From an uncultured Bacteroides sp. (GTDB lineage: Bacteria > Bacteroidota > Bacteroidia > Bacteroidales > Bacteroidaceae): a stretch of DNA of 23,522 nucleotides. A program made the position numbers and the translations under genes. The notes below the pieces were generated by a model that was given only the letters and a program-made list of their open reading frames with translations, was not told the origin of the DNA and made no database searches. The stretch lies in NCBI GenBank assembly GCA_905203765.1, contig CAJKXC010000040.1, positions 1 through 23,522 on the forward strand, read 5' to 3'. Shown piece after piece: positions 1 to 7,228 of the stretch. How positions within the stretch are numbered: the stretch's first letter is position 1; the number at the start of each line of letters is the position of its first letter.

Positions 1-1219
1 GCGTCATCAGGTTTCCCACCCAGCCTACAAACTTTTTCCATTTGGAGCGCTTCTTCCACACTTCGGGTGTGAGCAGCGTACTGTTCTGCTTGTCGCGATC
101 GAACATGGCGTTCAGTTGGTTGGTGGTTTCGGGGTCGAAGATGAAAGCGTTCGTCTCGTAGTCGTAGCGCAGGCTGCGGCTGTTGAGGTTGGCGGTGCCC
201 ACGGTACAGAAAGTGCTGTCCACCATCATAATCTTGGAGTGATGGAATCCGCCGTTGAAGAGATAAATCTTGGCTCCCTGCTTCATCAGCTTGTGCACCA
301 CGTAGAAGGAAGCTTCGGGAGTAAAGTAGATATCAGATACGGCAGGTATCATGATTTCCACTTCCGTTCCCTTCTTCAACGCGCTTTTTATCGCCTTGCG
401 GATGGACTTGGTGGGGACGAAGTAAGGGTTTACAATTCGTATATTCTTCTCTGCCGCCTTGATGGAAGCTGCGTAAGCATGGCTGATGGAGCGCGGCGTT
501 TCGCGCGGGGTACGGTCTACGATCGCTATCTCTTCCGCTATGCTGTCCGGGAACTGGGGAATGTCCGGGAAGTAGGCGGGACCGCCGACGTGCTGCCCTG
601 TCTCACGGTTCCACATGGTCAGGAAGATTCCTTGCAGATAGCGCACGGCATCGCCTTCGAGGTGGATGTGCATATCGTGCCATTGCCCTATCTTGGGCAG
701 GCCGTTGATGTAGTAATCGGCGATGTTCATGCCGCCGGTGTAGCCTATTTTGCCGTCTATCACTACTATCTTGCGGTGGTCGCGGTGTACGGCGTGGTTC
801 ACCCAGGGGAAGGTGATGGGGTCGAACTTCACAATCTCGATGCCGCGGTCGCGGATGGCTTTCAGGTGATGGTTTTTCAGTGGTTGGTTGTTGGACCAGT
901 TACCGAAGGCATCGAACATGGCGCGCACTTCCACGCCTTCCTTCACCTTCTCCGCCAGCAGGTCGAAGAGGGCGTTGGCAATGGAGTCGTTGCGGAAGTT
1001 GAAGTATTCCAGGTGGATGTGATGCTTGGCACGACGGATATTTTCAAAGAGGTCGACGAACTTCTCGCGACCGGTCATCAGCAATTTTACTTCGTTGTTG
1101 TAAGTGACGGGGGCTCCCATTTGTTGCAAGTAGTTCATTACGATTGAGTCGCTTTCTACTTGTGCCCGTGCATTACCAATGGAACAGATTAATAATATGA
1201 TGAATAAAACTTGTCTCAA
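1..1219 (-). CDS. cls: Cardiolipin synthase / phospholipase D family protein (3' end outside the window)
   Basis: This partial gene encodes a PLD-superfamily enzyme that by family joins two phosphatidylglycerol molecules into cardiolipin. Translating the minus strand gives 406 residues before the window edge. Two HxKxxxxD motifs are visible: H148-K150-D155 followed by a TGG turn, and H327-K329-D334 followed by GTANLNSRSL. The family is usually about 480 residues. This one lacks the usual paired N-terminal membrane helices and instead starts with a signal-peptide-like stretch (VLFIILLICSIGNARAQ), so it may act outside the inner membrane. The start is TTG at 1219, because an in-frame TAA lies 15 bases upstream and the first downstream ATG (codon 28) would remove the signal peptide. 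The purine-rich AGAGAGAG just upstream may help initiation. Only a few residues are probably missing at the C-terminus. Family certain; cardiolipin synthesis likely. Confidence 0.9.
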   Translation of the reverse strand, partial: MRQVLFIILLICSIGNARAQVESDSIVMNYLQQMGAPVTYNNEVKLLMTGREKFVDLFENIRRAKHHIHLEYFNFRNDSIANALFDLLAEKVKEGVEVRAMFDAFGNWSNNQPLKNHHLKAIRDRGIEIVKFDPITFPWVNHAVHRDHRKIVVIDGKIGYTGGMNIADYYINGLPKIGQWHDMHIHLEGDAVRYLQGIFLTMWNRETGQHVGGPAYFPDIPQFPDSIAEEIAIVDRTPRETPRSISHAYAASIKAAEKNIRIVNPYFVPTKSIRKAIKSALKKGTEVEIMIPAVSDIYFTPEASFYVVHKLMKQGAKIYLFNGGFHHSKIMMVDSTFCTVGTANLNSRSLRYDYETNAFIFDPETTNQLNAMFDRDKQNSTLLTPEVWKKRSKWKKFVGWVGNLMT

Positions 1220-1252
1220 AACTCTCTCTTCTTATTTCGTTTTATGAGCTGA

Positions 1253-1260
1253 CAAAGATA
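1253..1260 (-). promoter_or_regulatory. -7 promoter box of the cardiolipin synthase gene
   Basis: The minus strand reads TATCTTTG, an exact match to the Bacteroides -7 consensus TAnnTTTG, 33 bases before the TTG start at 1219. No clear TTG/TTTG -33 box is seen at the expected distance, so the assignment rests on the -7 box alone. Confidence 0.55.
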
Positions 1261-1291
1261 CAATTTATCATTGAGATTTGTTCGGTTGTTT

Positions 1292-1336
1292 AAAAAAAAT
1301 TAGCCCTTGCTTTATTCTAATAAAGCAAGGGCTAAT
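1292..1336 (-). terminator. Intrinsic terminator of the sigma-factor operon
   Basis: A perfect inverted repeat (TTAGCCCTTGCTTTA and its complement, extendable to 18 bp with a minimal loop) spans 1299-1336. On the minus strand it is followed by eight T residues (1299-1292). It lies 36 bases past the stop codon of the DUF5056 gene and ends that operon before the cardiolipin synthase promoter. Confidence 0.9.
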
Positions 1337-1372
1337 CGGATTATCTTAAGGGCAAATGCGTATCGGCCGGGT

Positions 1373-1705
1373 TTATGCCAGCGTTGAAATCTTGCGATAC
1401 CCGAAGTAGAGCAGTACCACGACTGCAATTACCAGCGACTTGGGATCGAGTTGCGTTGCTCCGCTCTCTACGGCGGTATTGAAGGTTTCGCGCAAGGTAT
1501 CGAGTACCAGTTGCAGTCCGTCGAAGGCGATGAACAGAACCAGGGCGAGCGTGAAGCAGAACGTTGTCCATATTTGCGACAACCGGCGGGTGCGGTCGGG
1601 CAAGTGGCGCATGACGCGGTGGCTGAAGCCGTTGTCGGCTATCTCCTGCCGGTGTTCGGCGAAGAAGGAGTCAAGGAGTTTATCATTATTTTCCATCATA
1701 ACCAT
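1373..1705 (-). CDS. DUF5056-type small membrane protein, possible anti-sigma factor
   Basis: This encodes a 110-residue protein with a charged N-terminal cytoplasmic segment (residues 1-45, with ENNDKLLDSFFAEHRQEIAD and FSHRVMRHLP) followed by two hydrophobic stretches at about 47-67 and 88-104. The layout resembles the Bacteroidales DUF5056 family, which I recall from genes next to ECF sigma factors. It overlaps the 3' end of the sigma gene by 20 bases. The first codons encode M-V-M-M, so the start may instead be ATG at 1699 or 1696; no Shine-Dalgarno site separates these choices, and translational coupling to the sigma gene is likely. Position directly behind the sigma factor and the membrane topology suggest an anti-sigma or signal-relay role. 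That is inference; no ZAS-type zinc motif is visible. Confidence 0.75.
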   Translation of the reverse strand: MVMMENNDKLLDSFFAEHRQEIADNGFSHRVMRHLPDRTRRLSQIWTTFCFTLALVLFIAFDGLQLVLDTLRETFNTAVESGATQLDPKSLVIAVVVLLYFGYRKISTLA

Positions 1706-2231
1706 TTTGTTTTAAGTAGGTAGCCATTTTTTCTTTCGCCCGCGAGAGATGGCTTTTTACGGTTCCCGCCGGGCATCCGGTGATGCCTGCAATCTTTTCG
1801 ATGCTTTGGTCTTCCATATAGAAGAGGGTGATGCAGGTGCGTTCCATTTCTTTCAGGGAAGCCAGTGCACGGTAGATGTCCATGTGCTGGCCTACGTCCT
1901 TTTGTAGCGTGCTGCATTGGGCGTCTACCCGATAGGCATCCAGGTCGTCCGTTTCTTTTCTGCTGCGAATATAATCATAAAATACGTTATATGCAATACG
2001 GTAGAGCCAGGTTGAGAAACTGGACAGGTTTTTGAACGAGGCCAGGTTGGTGTATGCCTTGATAAAAGTGTCTTGCGCCAGGTCGTCACTCAGTTCGCTG
2101 TCGCCGCAGGTCTGGTGCAGGAAGAAGCGCCGCACGGGCGACTGATACTTCCTGACCAACTGGTCGAAGGCCCTGGTGTTGTGAAACACCACGACCTGTG
2201 CGACTAACGATATGTCGTTGAGTTGACTCAT
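1686..2231 (-). CDS. ECF-type RNA polymerase sigma-70 family sigma factor
   Basis: This 181-residue protein has the size and two-domain form of an ECF sigma factor. Region 2 spans about residues 20-93, including the DDLAQDTFIKAY helix and STWLYRIAYNVFYDYIRSRK for -10 recognition and melting. Region 4 spans about 117-175 and ends in a helix-turn-helix (IEKIAGITGCPAGTVKSHLS) for -35 contact. It would direct core polymerase to a small regulon. The gene is the middle member of a tight operon: its ATG overlaps the TGA of the upstream membrane protein (ATGA), and its 3' end overlaps the downstream DUF5056 gene. It is not beside a FecR-type anti-sigma gene, so it is unlikely to be the usual Bacteroides TonB-linked ECF system. 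Family is clear; target promoters and signal are unknown. Confidence 0.92.
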   Translation of the reverse strand: MSQLNDISLVAQVVVFHNTRAFDQLVRKYQSPVRRFFLHQTCGDSELSDDLAQDTFIKAYTNLASFKNLSSFSTWLYRIAYNVFYDYIRSRKETDDLDAYRVDAQCSTLQKDVGQHMDIYRALASLKEMERTCITLFYMEDQSIEKIAGITGCPAGTVKSHLSRAKEKMATYLKQNGYDGK

Positions 2232-2839
2232 TTGTCTTCCTTATTGTTCTGCGTGCTGTAGTGGATAACCAGTTGGCCGAAGCCGGTGAACATGATGAGC
2301 AGTCCGATGCAGCCGATGCTGAACTCTCCGGTAATAGCCCAAAGGAAGATGAACAACCCGATGCCGACAAAGATGTTGTTGATGCCTTTGTTGCGAATAT
2401 CGTTGTTGTTGCCGACTTCTTTGAAGAAGTTCTCGGGCAACGGCTGTCCGCTGGCAAGGGCTTGTTCCACCAGGCGGTATTTCGCTTTCCGGTTCTTGTA
2501 GCGGAAGAAGAAGACGGTGAAGACAATGAGTAGCGGCAAGCCGAAGACGAATACAATCGCTGTGACGGCGATAAGAGTTTCAGAGGCTTGGTTGTCAAGG
2601 TTGAATCCCACCCATTGCAGGCCGCTCTGGTGTTCTTCTTTCCTGCTGTCCCCCGGGCTTTCGTACGTCATTACGCTGAGGGTGTCGGTCACGGTCTTGC
2701 CGTTGATGACGGTATCGCAGAGCTCGATAACTCTTTTCTTGTTCCCCTGGCTGTCGTTTTCTGTTACGGTGCGGTTCTTGCCTTGCAACAATGTGCAGCA
2801 CAGCATGGCAAGCATTAGTCCCAAAATGATACGTTTCAT
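2228..2839 (-). CDS. DUF6249-type membrane protein
   Basis: This 203-residue protein starts with a signal peptide (MKRIILGLMLAMLCCTLLQG). A polar, probably periplasmic part of about 70 residues follows. Next comes a transmembrane helix near 89-112, a basic cytoplasmic stretch (YKNRKAKYRLVEQAL), and two more hydrophobic segments near 153-170 and 174-192. The C-terminal part resembles the DUF6249 family, whose function is unknown. It is the first gene of the operon and overlaps the sigma gene by four bases, which argues for co-translation. A role as the envelope sensor of the sigma system is possible from position and topology only. A weak promoter candidate lies at 2904-2911. The family name is from memory and should be checked. 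Confidence 0.72.
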   Translation of the reverse strand: MKRIILGLMLAMLCCTLLQGKNRTVTENDSQGNKKRVIELCDTVINGKTVTDTLSVMTYESPGDSRKEEHQSGLQWVGFNLDNQASETLIAVTAIVFVFGLPLLIVFTVFFFRYKNRKAKYRLVEQALASGQPLPENFFKEVGNNNDIRNKGINNIFVGIGLFIFLWAITGEFSIGCIGLLIMFTGFGQLVIHYSTQNNKEDK

Positions 2840-2903
2840 AATCTATTGTTTTTTAGGTTTTGTTTCTTTGTCTGTTAGACGTAGCTTGGTCGCTATAAAG
2901 TTG

Positions 2904-2911
2904 CAAAGAGA
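2904..2911 (-). promoter_or_regulatory. Weak candidate -7 box of the sigma-factor operon
   Basis: The minus strand reads TCTCTTTG, one mismatch from TAnnTTTG, about 65 bases upstream of the ATG at 2839. The nearest upstream TTG is about 22 bases away, slightly too far. No better match was found in the 2840-2980 interval. The operon might also be autoregulated by its own sigma factor at a different motif. Confidence 0.25.
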
Positions 2912-2978
2912 AGAAATATTTTTGAAAAGAGGGCAATAAAATAATTGTTTTTTGGCATGAAGAATCTTTCTCTGCCGG

Positions 2979-3008
2979 TTGATAAGAACTCTTTTTGTAC
3001 TACCTTTG
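2979..3008 (+). promoter_or_regulatory. Promoter of the RNA methyltransferase gene
   Basis: TTG at 2979-2981, a 19-bp spacer and TACCTTTG at 3001-3008 match the Bacteroides -33/-7 promoter. Transcription should begin near 3014-3016, giving a leader of about 15 bases before ATG 3031. This places any start before that point (for example ATG 2995) inside the promoter. Confidence 0.7.
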
Positions 3009-3030
3009 CGGGAGTAAAAAAATATCGAAC

Positions 3031-4470
3031 ATGGAATTACCCGCATCTTTTATCGAAAGTACCCGCGCCCTGCTGGGCGATGACGAATATAATAAATTGT
3101 CTGCTGCGCTGGACGAGAAACAGCCGGTCAGCATCCGCCTGAATGCGGACAAACTGGGAGATGTCAGTTTCCCGCACCCCCGGGTTCCCTGGTCGTCTAC
3201 CGGCTTCTACCTGGAGCGTAGGCCGGCGTTTACCTTCGATCCTCTGTTTCATGCCGGCTGTTTCTATGTGCAAGAGGCATCGTCCATGTTCGTGGAGCAA
3301 GCCTTGAAGCAACTCTTGCCGGACAAACCGGTGGTGATGCTCGACCTTTGCGCCGCTCCCGGCGGCAAGTCCACGCACGCCCGCAGCGTATTGCCCGCCG
3401 GCAGCCTGCTGGTAGCTAATGAACTCATCCGCAACCGCTCGCAGATACTGGCGGAGAACCTGACAAAGTGGGGGCATCCCGGCGTAGCGGTCACTAACAA
3501 CGATCCTGCGGACTTCTCTTCTCTTGAAGCGTTTTTCGATGTGGTGCTGACGGACGTGCCCTGCTCCGGAGAAGGTATGTTCCGCAAAGACCCCGTCGCC
3601 GTCAGCGAGTGGAGCCCGGAGAATGTGGACATCTGCTGGCAACGCCAGCGGCGCATCATCACGGACATCTGGCCTTGCCTGAAGCCCGGCGGCATACTGA
3701 TATATAGTACGTGTACCTATAATACAAAGGAAAACGAGGAAAACATCCGCTGGATGCGCGATGAACTGGGCGCAGAGGTGCTGCGGCTGAACGTCTCGGG
3801 CGACTGGAACATTACTGAAAATCTGCTTCCCGGCGAGGACTTCCCTGTCTACCGCTTCCTGCCGCACAAGACTACGGGCGAGGGTTTCTTCCTGGCTGCC
3901 CTTCGCAAGCCGGGGACAGAGACCGGGACTGCTGCGGCGGCGACCGAGACTGTCCGGGAGAAAGGACGGAAGAATCAGATAAAAGAAGCGCAGGCACGCA
4001 TTATCTCCCCGGAGCAACTCCGCTCCGTCGGTCGGTGGCTGGCGGATTCGGAAGACTATGAGTGGCTGGTGGGCGGCTGTCGCGTTAGCGCCTTCCCGCG
4101 GGAGTATGTTGCCCAGGTGGCTGCGCTGAGTTCGTCGGTTCGCGTTGTGCAGGTGGGTGCGGACGTTGCCGAACTGAAAGGCAGGGACTGGATGCCTGCC
4201 CACGGACTCGCCATGAGTACGGCGTTGTGCCCCGATGCCTTTGCCCGTCAGGAAATAGGCTATGAGCAGGCGATTGCCTACTTGCACAAGGAAGCTGTTG
4301 TCCTGCCTGCCGAGGCTCCCCGCGGCGTGGTACTGCTTACGTATAAGCAGATTCCCCTGGGCTTTGTCAAGAATATCGGCAACCGCGCCAATAACCTCTA
4401 TCCGCATGAATGGCGCATCCGTAGCGGGTATCTGCCGGGAGAAGTGCTGGGGCTGGCTACAGTTTTGTAA
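3031..4470 (+). CDS. RsmF/NOP2-type rRNA (cytosine-C5)-methyltransferase
   Basis: By family this 479-residue enzyme transfers a methyl group from S-adenosylmethionine to C5 of a cytosine in ribosomal RNA. The SAM-binding motif DLCAAPGGKST lies at about 105-115. The two cysteine motifs of m5C methyltransferases are present: PCSGEGMF (Cys178) and the catalytic STCTY (Cys228). The C-terminal part (about 320-479) fits the RsmF RNA-binding region, including GFVKNIGNRANNLYPHEWRI. A longer reading from ATG 2995 is rejected because it starts inside the promoter; ATG 3031 opens MELPASFIES with GGGAG shortly upstream. The neighbours are unrelated, so it is probably a single-gene transcript. The exact target cytosine cannot be read from sequence, and the protein is shown only to be of the RsmB/RsmF/NOP2 family. 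Confidence 0.92.
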   Translation: MELPASFIESTRALLGDDEYNKLSAALDEKQPVSIRLNADKLGDVSFPHPRVPWSSTGFYLERRPAFTFDPLFHAGCFYVQEASSMFVEQALKQLLPDKPVVMLDLCAAPGGKSTHARSVLPAGSLLVANELIRNRSQILAENLTKWGHPGVAVTNNDPADFSSLEAFFDVVLTDVPCSGEGMFRKDPVAVSEWSPENVDICWQRQRRIITDIWPCLKPGGILIYSTCTYNTKENEENIRWMRDELGAEVLRLNVSGDWNITENLLPGEDFPVYRFLPHKTTGEGFFLAALRKPGTETGTAAAATETVREKGRKNQIKEAQARIISPEQLRSVGRWLADSEDYEWLVGGCRVSAFPREYVAQVAALSSSVRVVQVGADVAELKGRDWMPAHGLAMSTALCPDAFARQEIGYEQAIAYLHKEAVVLPAEAPRGVVLLTYKQIPLGFVKNIGNRANNLYPHEWRIRSGYLPGEVLGLATVL

Positions 4471-4564
4471 TAATCAGGCGGAAAGTATCGGAAATAAGTT
4501 TCATTTTATTGCTTCTTCGGTGCAGTATCTTACTTTCTGCTGCATTTATCTATACAGATAACTG

Positions 4565-4681
4565 GGAGTTGAAGGAGTTAGAGAAGTTAAGGAGTTAAGC
4601 CGATACTCTTTCTTTGATTATCATAACCTGACTGTGAAACTATCGGCTTAACTCCTTAACTTCTCTAATTCCCTTAACTCC
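4565..4681. repeat. Long intergenic inverted repeat (41-nt arms, 35-nt loop)
   Basis: The arms at 4565-4605 and 4641-4681 are complementary with about two mismatches and one single-base shift, around a 35-base loop. Each arm is itself built from variants of an AAGGAGTTA-like octamer (GGAGTT, GAAGTT, GGAGTT). There is no U-tract, so it is not a standard terminator. It lies between the methyltransferase and serpin genes, both rightward. It looks like one copy of a dispersed palindromic repeat in intergenic DNA. Confidence 0.8.
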
Positions 4682-4710
4682 TGCTATGAATAACATAAAT
4701 ACTATTGCCT

Positions 4711-5940
4711 ATGTTGAAGAAAACGATTGCTGCCTTAAGTCTGCTTAGCATCCTTGCAGCCTGCCAAAGCGACGGGGATTCCTCGCCGCAACCTAAAGAA
4801 CGCAAGGACATCGTCCTTACACGTGCCGAACAAGAAATGACGGATCTGGGAACAGACTTCGCATTCCGCTTCTTCCGTCAGGTGTGCGAAACCGAAACGG
4901 CAAAGCCTAACTTGTTTGTTTCCCCTCTCAGTGCCTCGCTCTGCCTCTCGATGATTACCAACGGAGCGGCAGGCAATACCATGACCGAAATGAAAGATGT
5001 GCTGGGATTCTCCGACTACTCGGTAGAAGACATGAACAGCTATAATCAGAAACTGGTTTCGGCTCTGCTCGACCTCGACAATACCACCCGCCTGGGCATT
5101 GCCAATTCTATCTGGATAAAGCAGGGCTTCGGCGTTTACGACACTTTTGTGGATGTGAATAAGAAGATGTACGATGCACAGGTGCAGGAACTGGACTTCG
5201 CTTCGCCCAATGCTAAAGACATTATAAACAGGTGGTGTGCCGAGAAAACAAACAATTGTATTACAGAAGTCTTGAAGGAGATTCCTGAGGATGCGCGTCT
5301 TTACCTGTTGAATGCCCTCTATTTCAAGGGAATCTGGAAGGTACAGTTTAAGAAATCCAATACGGTTGCAGAGCCATTCAATAATCTGGATGGAAGTGAA
5401 TCTACCGTACAGATGATGAATCTGTTCGAAGAACATTTCAATTATACGGAGAATGATTACTTCTCCATCGCGGAGTTCCCTTATGGCAACGAGGCTTTCA
5501 GCATGGTCGTGCTTCTGCCCGCCGAAGGAAAGTCGCTGGATGAGTGCCTGCCGCAACTGACAAAGGGGAACTGGCAGGAATGGAACGATAATATGCTGAG
5601 TGCGAATCTTAATGTCAAACTTCCCCGGTTCAAACTGGAATATGATAAGGACTTGATAAAGGATATGAAAGCAATGGGGATGAAGGATGCTTTTGGTAAT
5701 GCTGATTTCTCTAAGATGTCCGATGCGGACTTGTGTGTAGGGTTGCTGCAACAATTTACTTATGTAAATGTAGATGAAGAAGGAACGGAAGCGGCGGCGG
5801 TTACTGTCGGCGGAATGTTGGTGACAAGTCCCGGTCCGATTACTGTCCGGCCTTTCTATGTCAATCGTCCTTTTGTTTTCATGATAAAGGAGAAGAGCAC
5901 GGGAACGATTCTCTTTATGGGTAAGGTTACCAAGCTGTAA
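4711..5940 (+). CDS. Lipoprotein serpin (serine/cysteine protease inhibitor)
   Basis: This 409-residue protein is a full-length serpin. It begins with a lipoprotein signal (MLKKTIAALSLLSILAAC), so it should be anchored to the envelope by a lipidated cysteine, perhaps on the surface. Serpin landmarks follow: NLFVSPLSASLCLSMITNGA near the N-terminus, LLNALYFKGIWKVQF (breach/shutter region), and the reactive-loop hinge VDEEGTEAAAVTVGG followed by the conserved NRPFVFMI and STGTILFMGKV. The small-residue hinge (GTEAAAVT) is typical of inhibitory serpins. The P1 residue is uncertain because the loop is a few residues longer than in antitrypsin; Thr of MLVTSPG is one candidate. Miropin of Tannerella forsythia is a related lipoprotein serpin. 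I chose ATG 4711 over TTG 4705. I see no promoter match just upstream. Confidence 0.93.
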   Translation: MLKKTIAALSLLSILAACQSDGDSSPQPKERKDIVLTRAEQEMTDLGTDFAFRFFRQVCETETAKPNLFVSPLSASLCLSMITNGAAGNTMTEMKDVLGFSDYSVEDMNSYNQKLVSALLDLDNTTRLGIANSIWIKQGFGVYDTFVDVNKKMYDAQVQELDFASPNAKDIINRWCAEKTNNCITEVLKEIPEDARLYLLNALYFKGIWKVQFKKSNTVAEPFNNLDGSESTVQMMNLFEEHFNYTENDYFSIAEFPYGNEAFSMVVLLPAEGKSLDECLPQLTKGNWQEWNDNMLSANLNVKLPRFKLEYDKDLIKDMKAMGMKDAFGNADFSKMSDADLCVGLLQQFTYVNVDEEGTEAAAVTVGGMLVTSPGPITVRPFYVNRPFVFMIKEKSTGTILFMGKVTKL

Positions 5941-5957
5941 ACATATATAAGGAATAG

Positions 5958-5996
5958 AGAAAGGGACTGTTTGCATTTGGCAAGCAGTCCCTTTCT
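5958..5996. terminator. Bidirectional terminator between the serpin gene and the efflux operon
   Basis: AGAAAGGGACTG pairs with CAGTCCCTTTCT, and the stem continues inward through TTGC/GCAA with one G-T wobble around a five-base loop. A T-rich run (CTTCTTTTT) follows on the plus strand. The two convergent genes stop at 5940 and 6002, so the hairpin can serve both. The plus direction looks stronger. Confidence 0.88.
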
Positions 5997-6001
5997 TCTT
6001 T

Positions 6002-7228
6002 TTATAATTGGCTCTTGTATATCTGTGCCATCGCCTTCTGATACTGGTTCTCCAGTTGCAGGAGATTGGTCTTGCTCTGATACACTACCGATATTTCTAC
6101 GAAATACTCTATCATACTGATTTGCCCGCCCATGAGCGCCTGCTTCAGCAGGGCAAGGTCTTGTTGCTGCTGGAAGGTGCGTTGGTACTCTTCCATAGAG
6201 GCGTGCAGGTTGCGCGCTTCTTCGTAGAGCTGCCACAGCGTAGTGCTGGCTTGCAGGGCGGCATTTTCTTTCTGATAATCTATGTTGAGTGCTTGTGTTT
6301 TGGCAATCTTTACTTTATTGCGGTTTTCGAATATCGGGAAGGAGAAGCCTACCACTACACCGTTCAGCGGATGACCGGACTCTGTGTTTCGACGGTAACC
6401 CAGTTCCAGTTTGGGCAACCAGCCTTGCCGGCTTGCCGAGATTTGCTTTTGGGCGGCGGAGCTTGCACCTTGCAGGGACTGCAAGGCGGGGTCGGAAGCC
6501 AGAAGCCCGTCTACTAACGGACGGAAGTCCGTGGGCAGGGGAACTGCGGGATACTCCGTCAGACCGAGTGCCTGGGCGGTAGGGGTGGCGTTGGGCAGGG
6601 GACGTCCCGGGGCGAGGGGCTGGTTGCCGTTGAGGGCAAGCAGCTCTTTCAGCTTGTTGTTCAGTGCGGTCTGGTTCAGGCGGGCTTCCGTGCGCACGTT
6701 CAGCAGTTCCAGGTTGATTTTGTTCGTCTCCAGGGCATTGGCATCGCCCGTCTCCATGCGGCGGGTGTACATGGCGGAGAGTTCTTCGGCATTCTTCAGC
6801 CGCTCGTCGAGCAAGGTCTGCTGGCGTTGCAGCATGATGATGTCCAGGCACACTTCCTTTGCCTGGAGCAGTATCTGCTGACGGAAGGCGGTGGCCTGCG
6901 CATCGAGGGCGCTTGTCTTGAGGCGGTTCATCTGTCCCCGCGTGGCGTAGAGGGTAGGGAAGTCGAAGCTTTGCGAAATGACCAGTTCGCCCACTGTCTC
7001 GTCGCTGTTCTTGGAATCCCACAGATGGGCGTAAGACAGGGTTGGGTCGGGCAGGTTGTTGTCCGCCCGGTTCTCCAACTTTTGGGATGAGATGAGGTGG
7101 GAGTTGGCTTGCAGCTCCTTGTTGTTGGCTTCTATCTGCTGAAGCACGGCGTCGATGCCGCCGGTTTGTGCGCGCATCTCCACCAGGGTGAGGATGGCAG
7201 CGCCGAATATGATAAATCGTTTATTCAT
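6002..7228 (-). CDS. TolC-family outer membrane efflux protein (CusC/CzcC-type)
   Basis: This 408-residue protein forms the outer membrane channel of the tripartite pump encoded just upstream. It starts with a signal peptide (MNKRFIIFGAAILTLVEMRAQ) and not a lipobox. The body has the two long helical hairpins of OEP proteins: first half ANNKELQANSHLISSQKLENRAD, LPDPTLSYAHLWD and the heptad-rich QILLQAKEVCLDIIMLQRQQ; second half SDPALQSLQGASSAAQKQI, LELGYRRN, VVVGFSFPIFENRNK. Its ATG overlaps the 3' end of the RND pump gene by eight bases, so it is the last gene of the operon. Family membership is clear. The substrate follows from the neighbours, not from this protein. Confidence 0.92.
   Translation of the reverse strand: MNKRFIIFGAAILTLVEMRAQTGGIDAVLQQIEANNKELQANSHLISSQKLENRADNNLPDPTLSYAHLWDSKNSDETVGELVISQSFDFPTLYATRGQMNRLKTSALDAQATAFRQQILLQAKEVCLDIIMLQRQQTLLDERLKNAEELSAMYTRRMETGDANALETNKINLELLNVRTEARLNQTALNNKLKELLALNGNQPLAPGRPLPNATPTAQALGLTEYPAVPLPTDFRPLVDGLLASDPALQSLQGASSAAQKQISASRQGWLPKLELGYRRNTESGHPLNGVVVGFSFPIFENRNKVKIAKTQALNIDYQKENAALQASTTLWQLYEEARNLHASMEEYQRTFQQQQDLALLKQALMGGQISMIEYFVEISVVYQSKTNLLQLENQYQKAMAQIYKSQL

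Noticed and set aside
116..1147. Long open frame on the plus strand (343 codons)
   Set aside because: The minus strand over the same bases encodes a PLD-family enzyme with two HKD motifs; the plus frame shows no domain.
2995..3030. Upstream start (ATG 2995) for the methyltransferase
   Set aside because: It lies before the -7 box at 3001-3008, so it would not be in the transcript; ATG 3031 fits the family N-terminus.
3037..4407. Long open frame on the minus strand (456 codons) opposite the methyltransferase
   Set aside because: It is the antisense of a gene with clear SAM-binding and catalytic motifs and has low-complexity composition typical of an antisense frame in GC-richer DNA.
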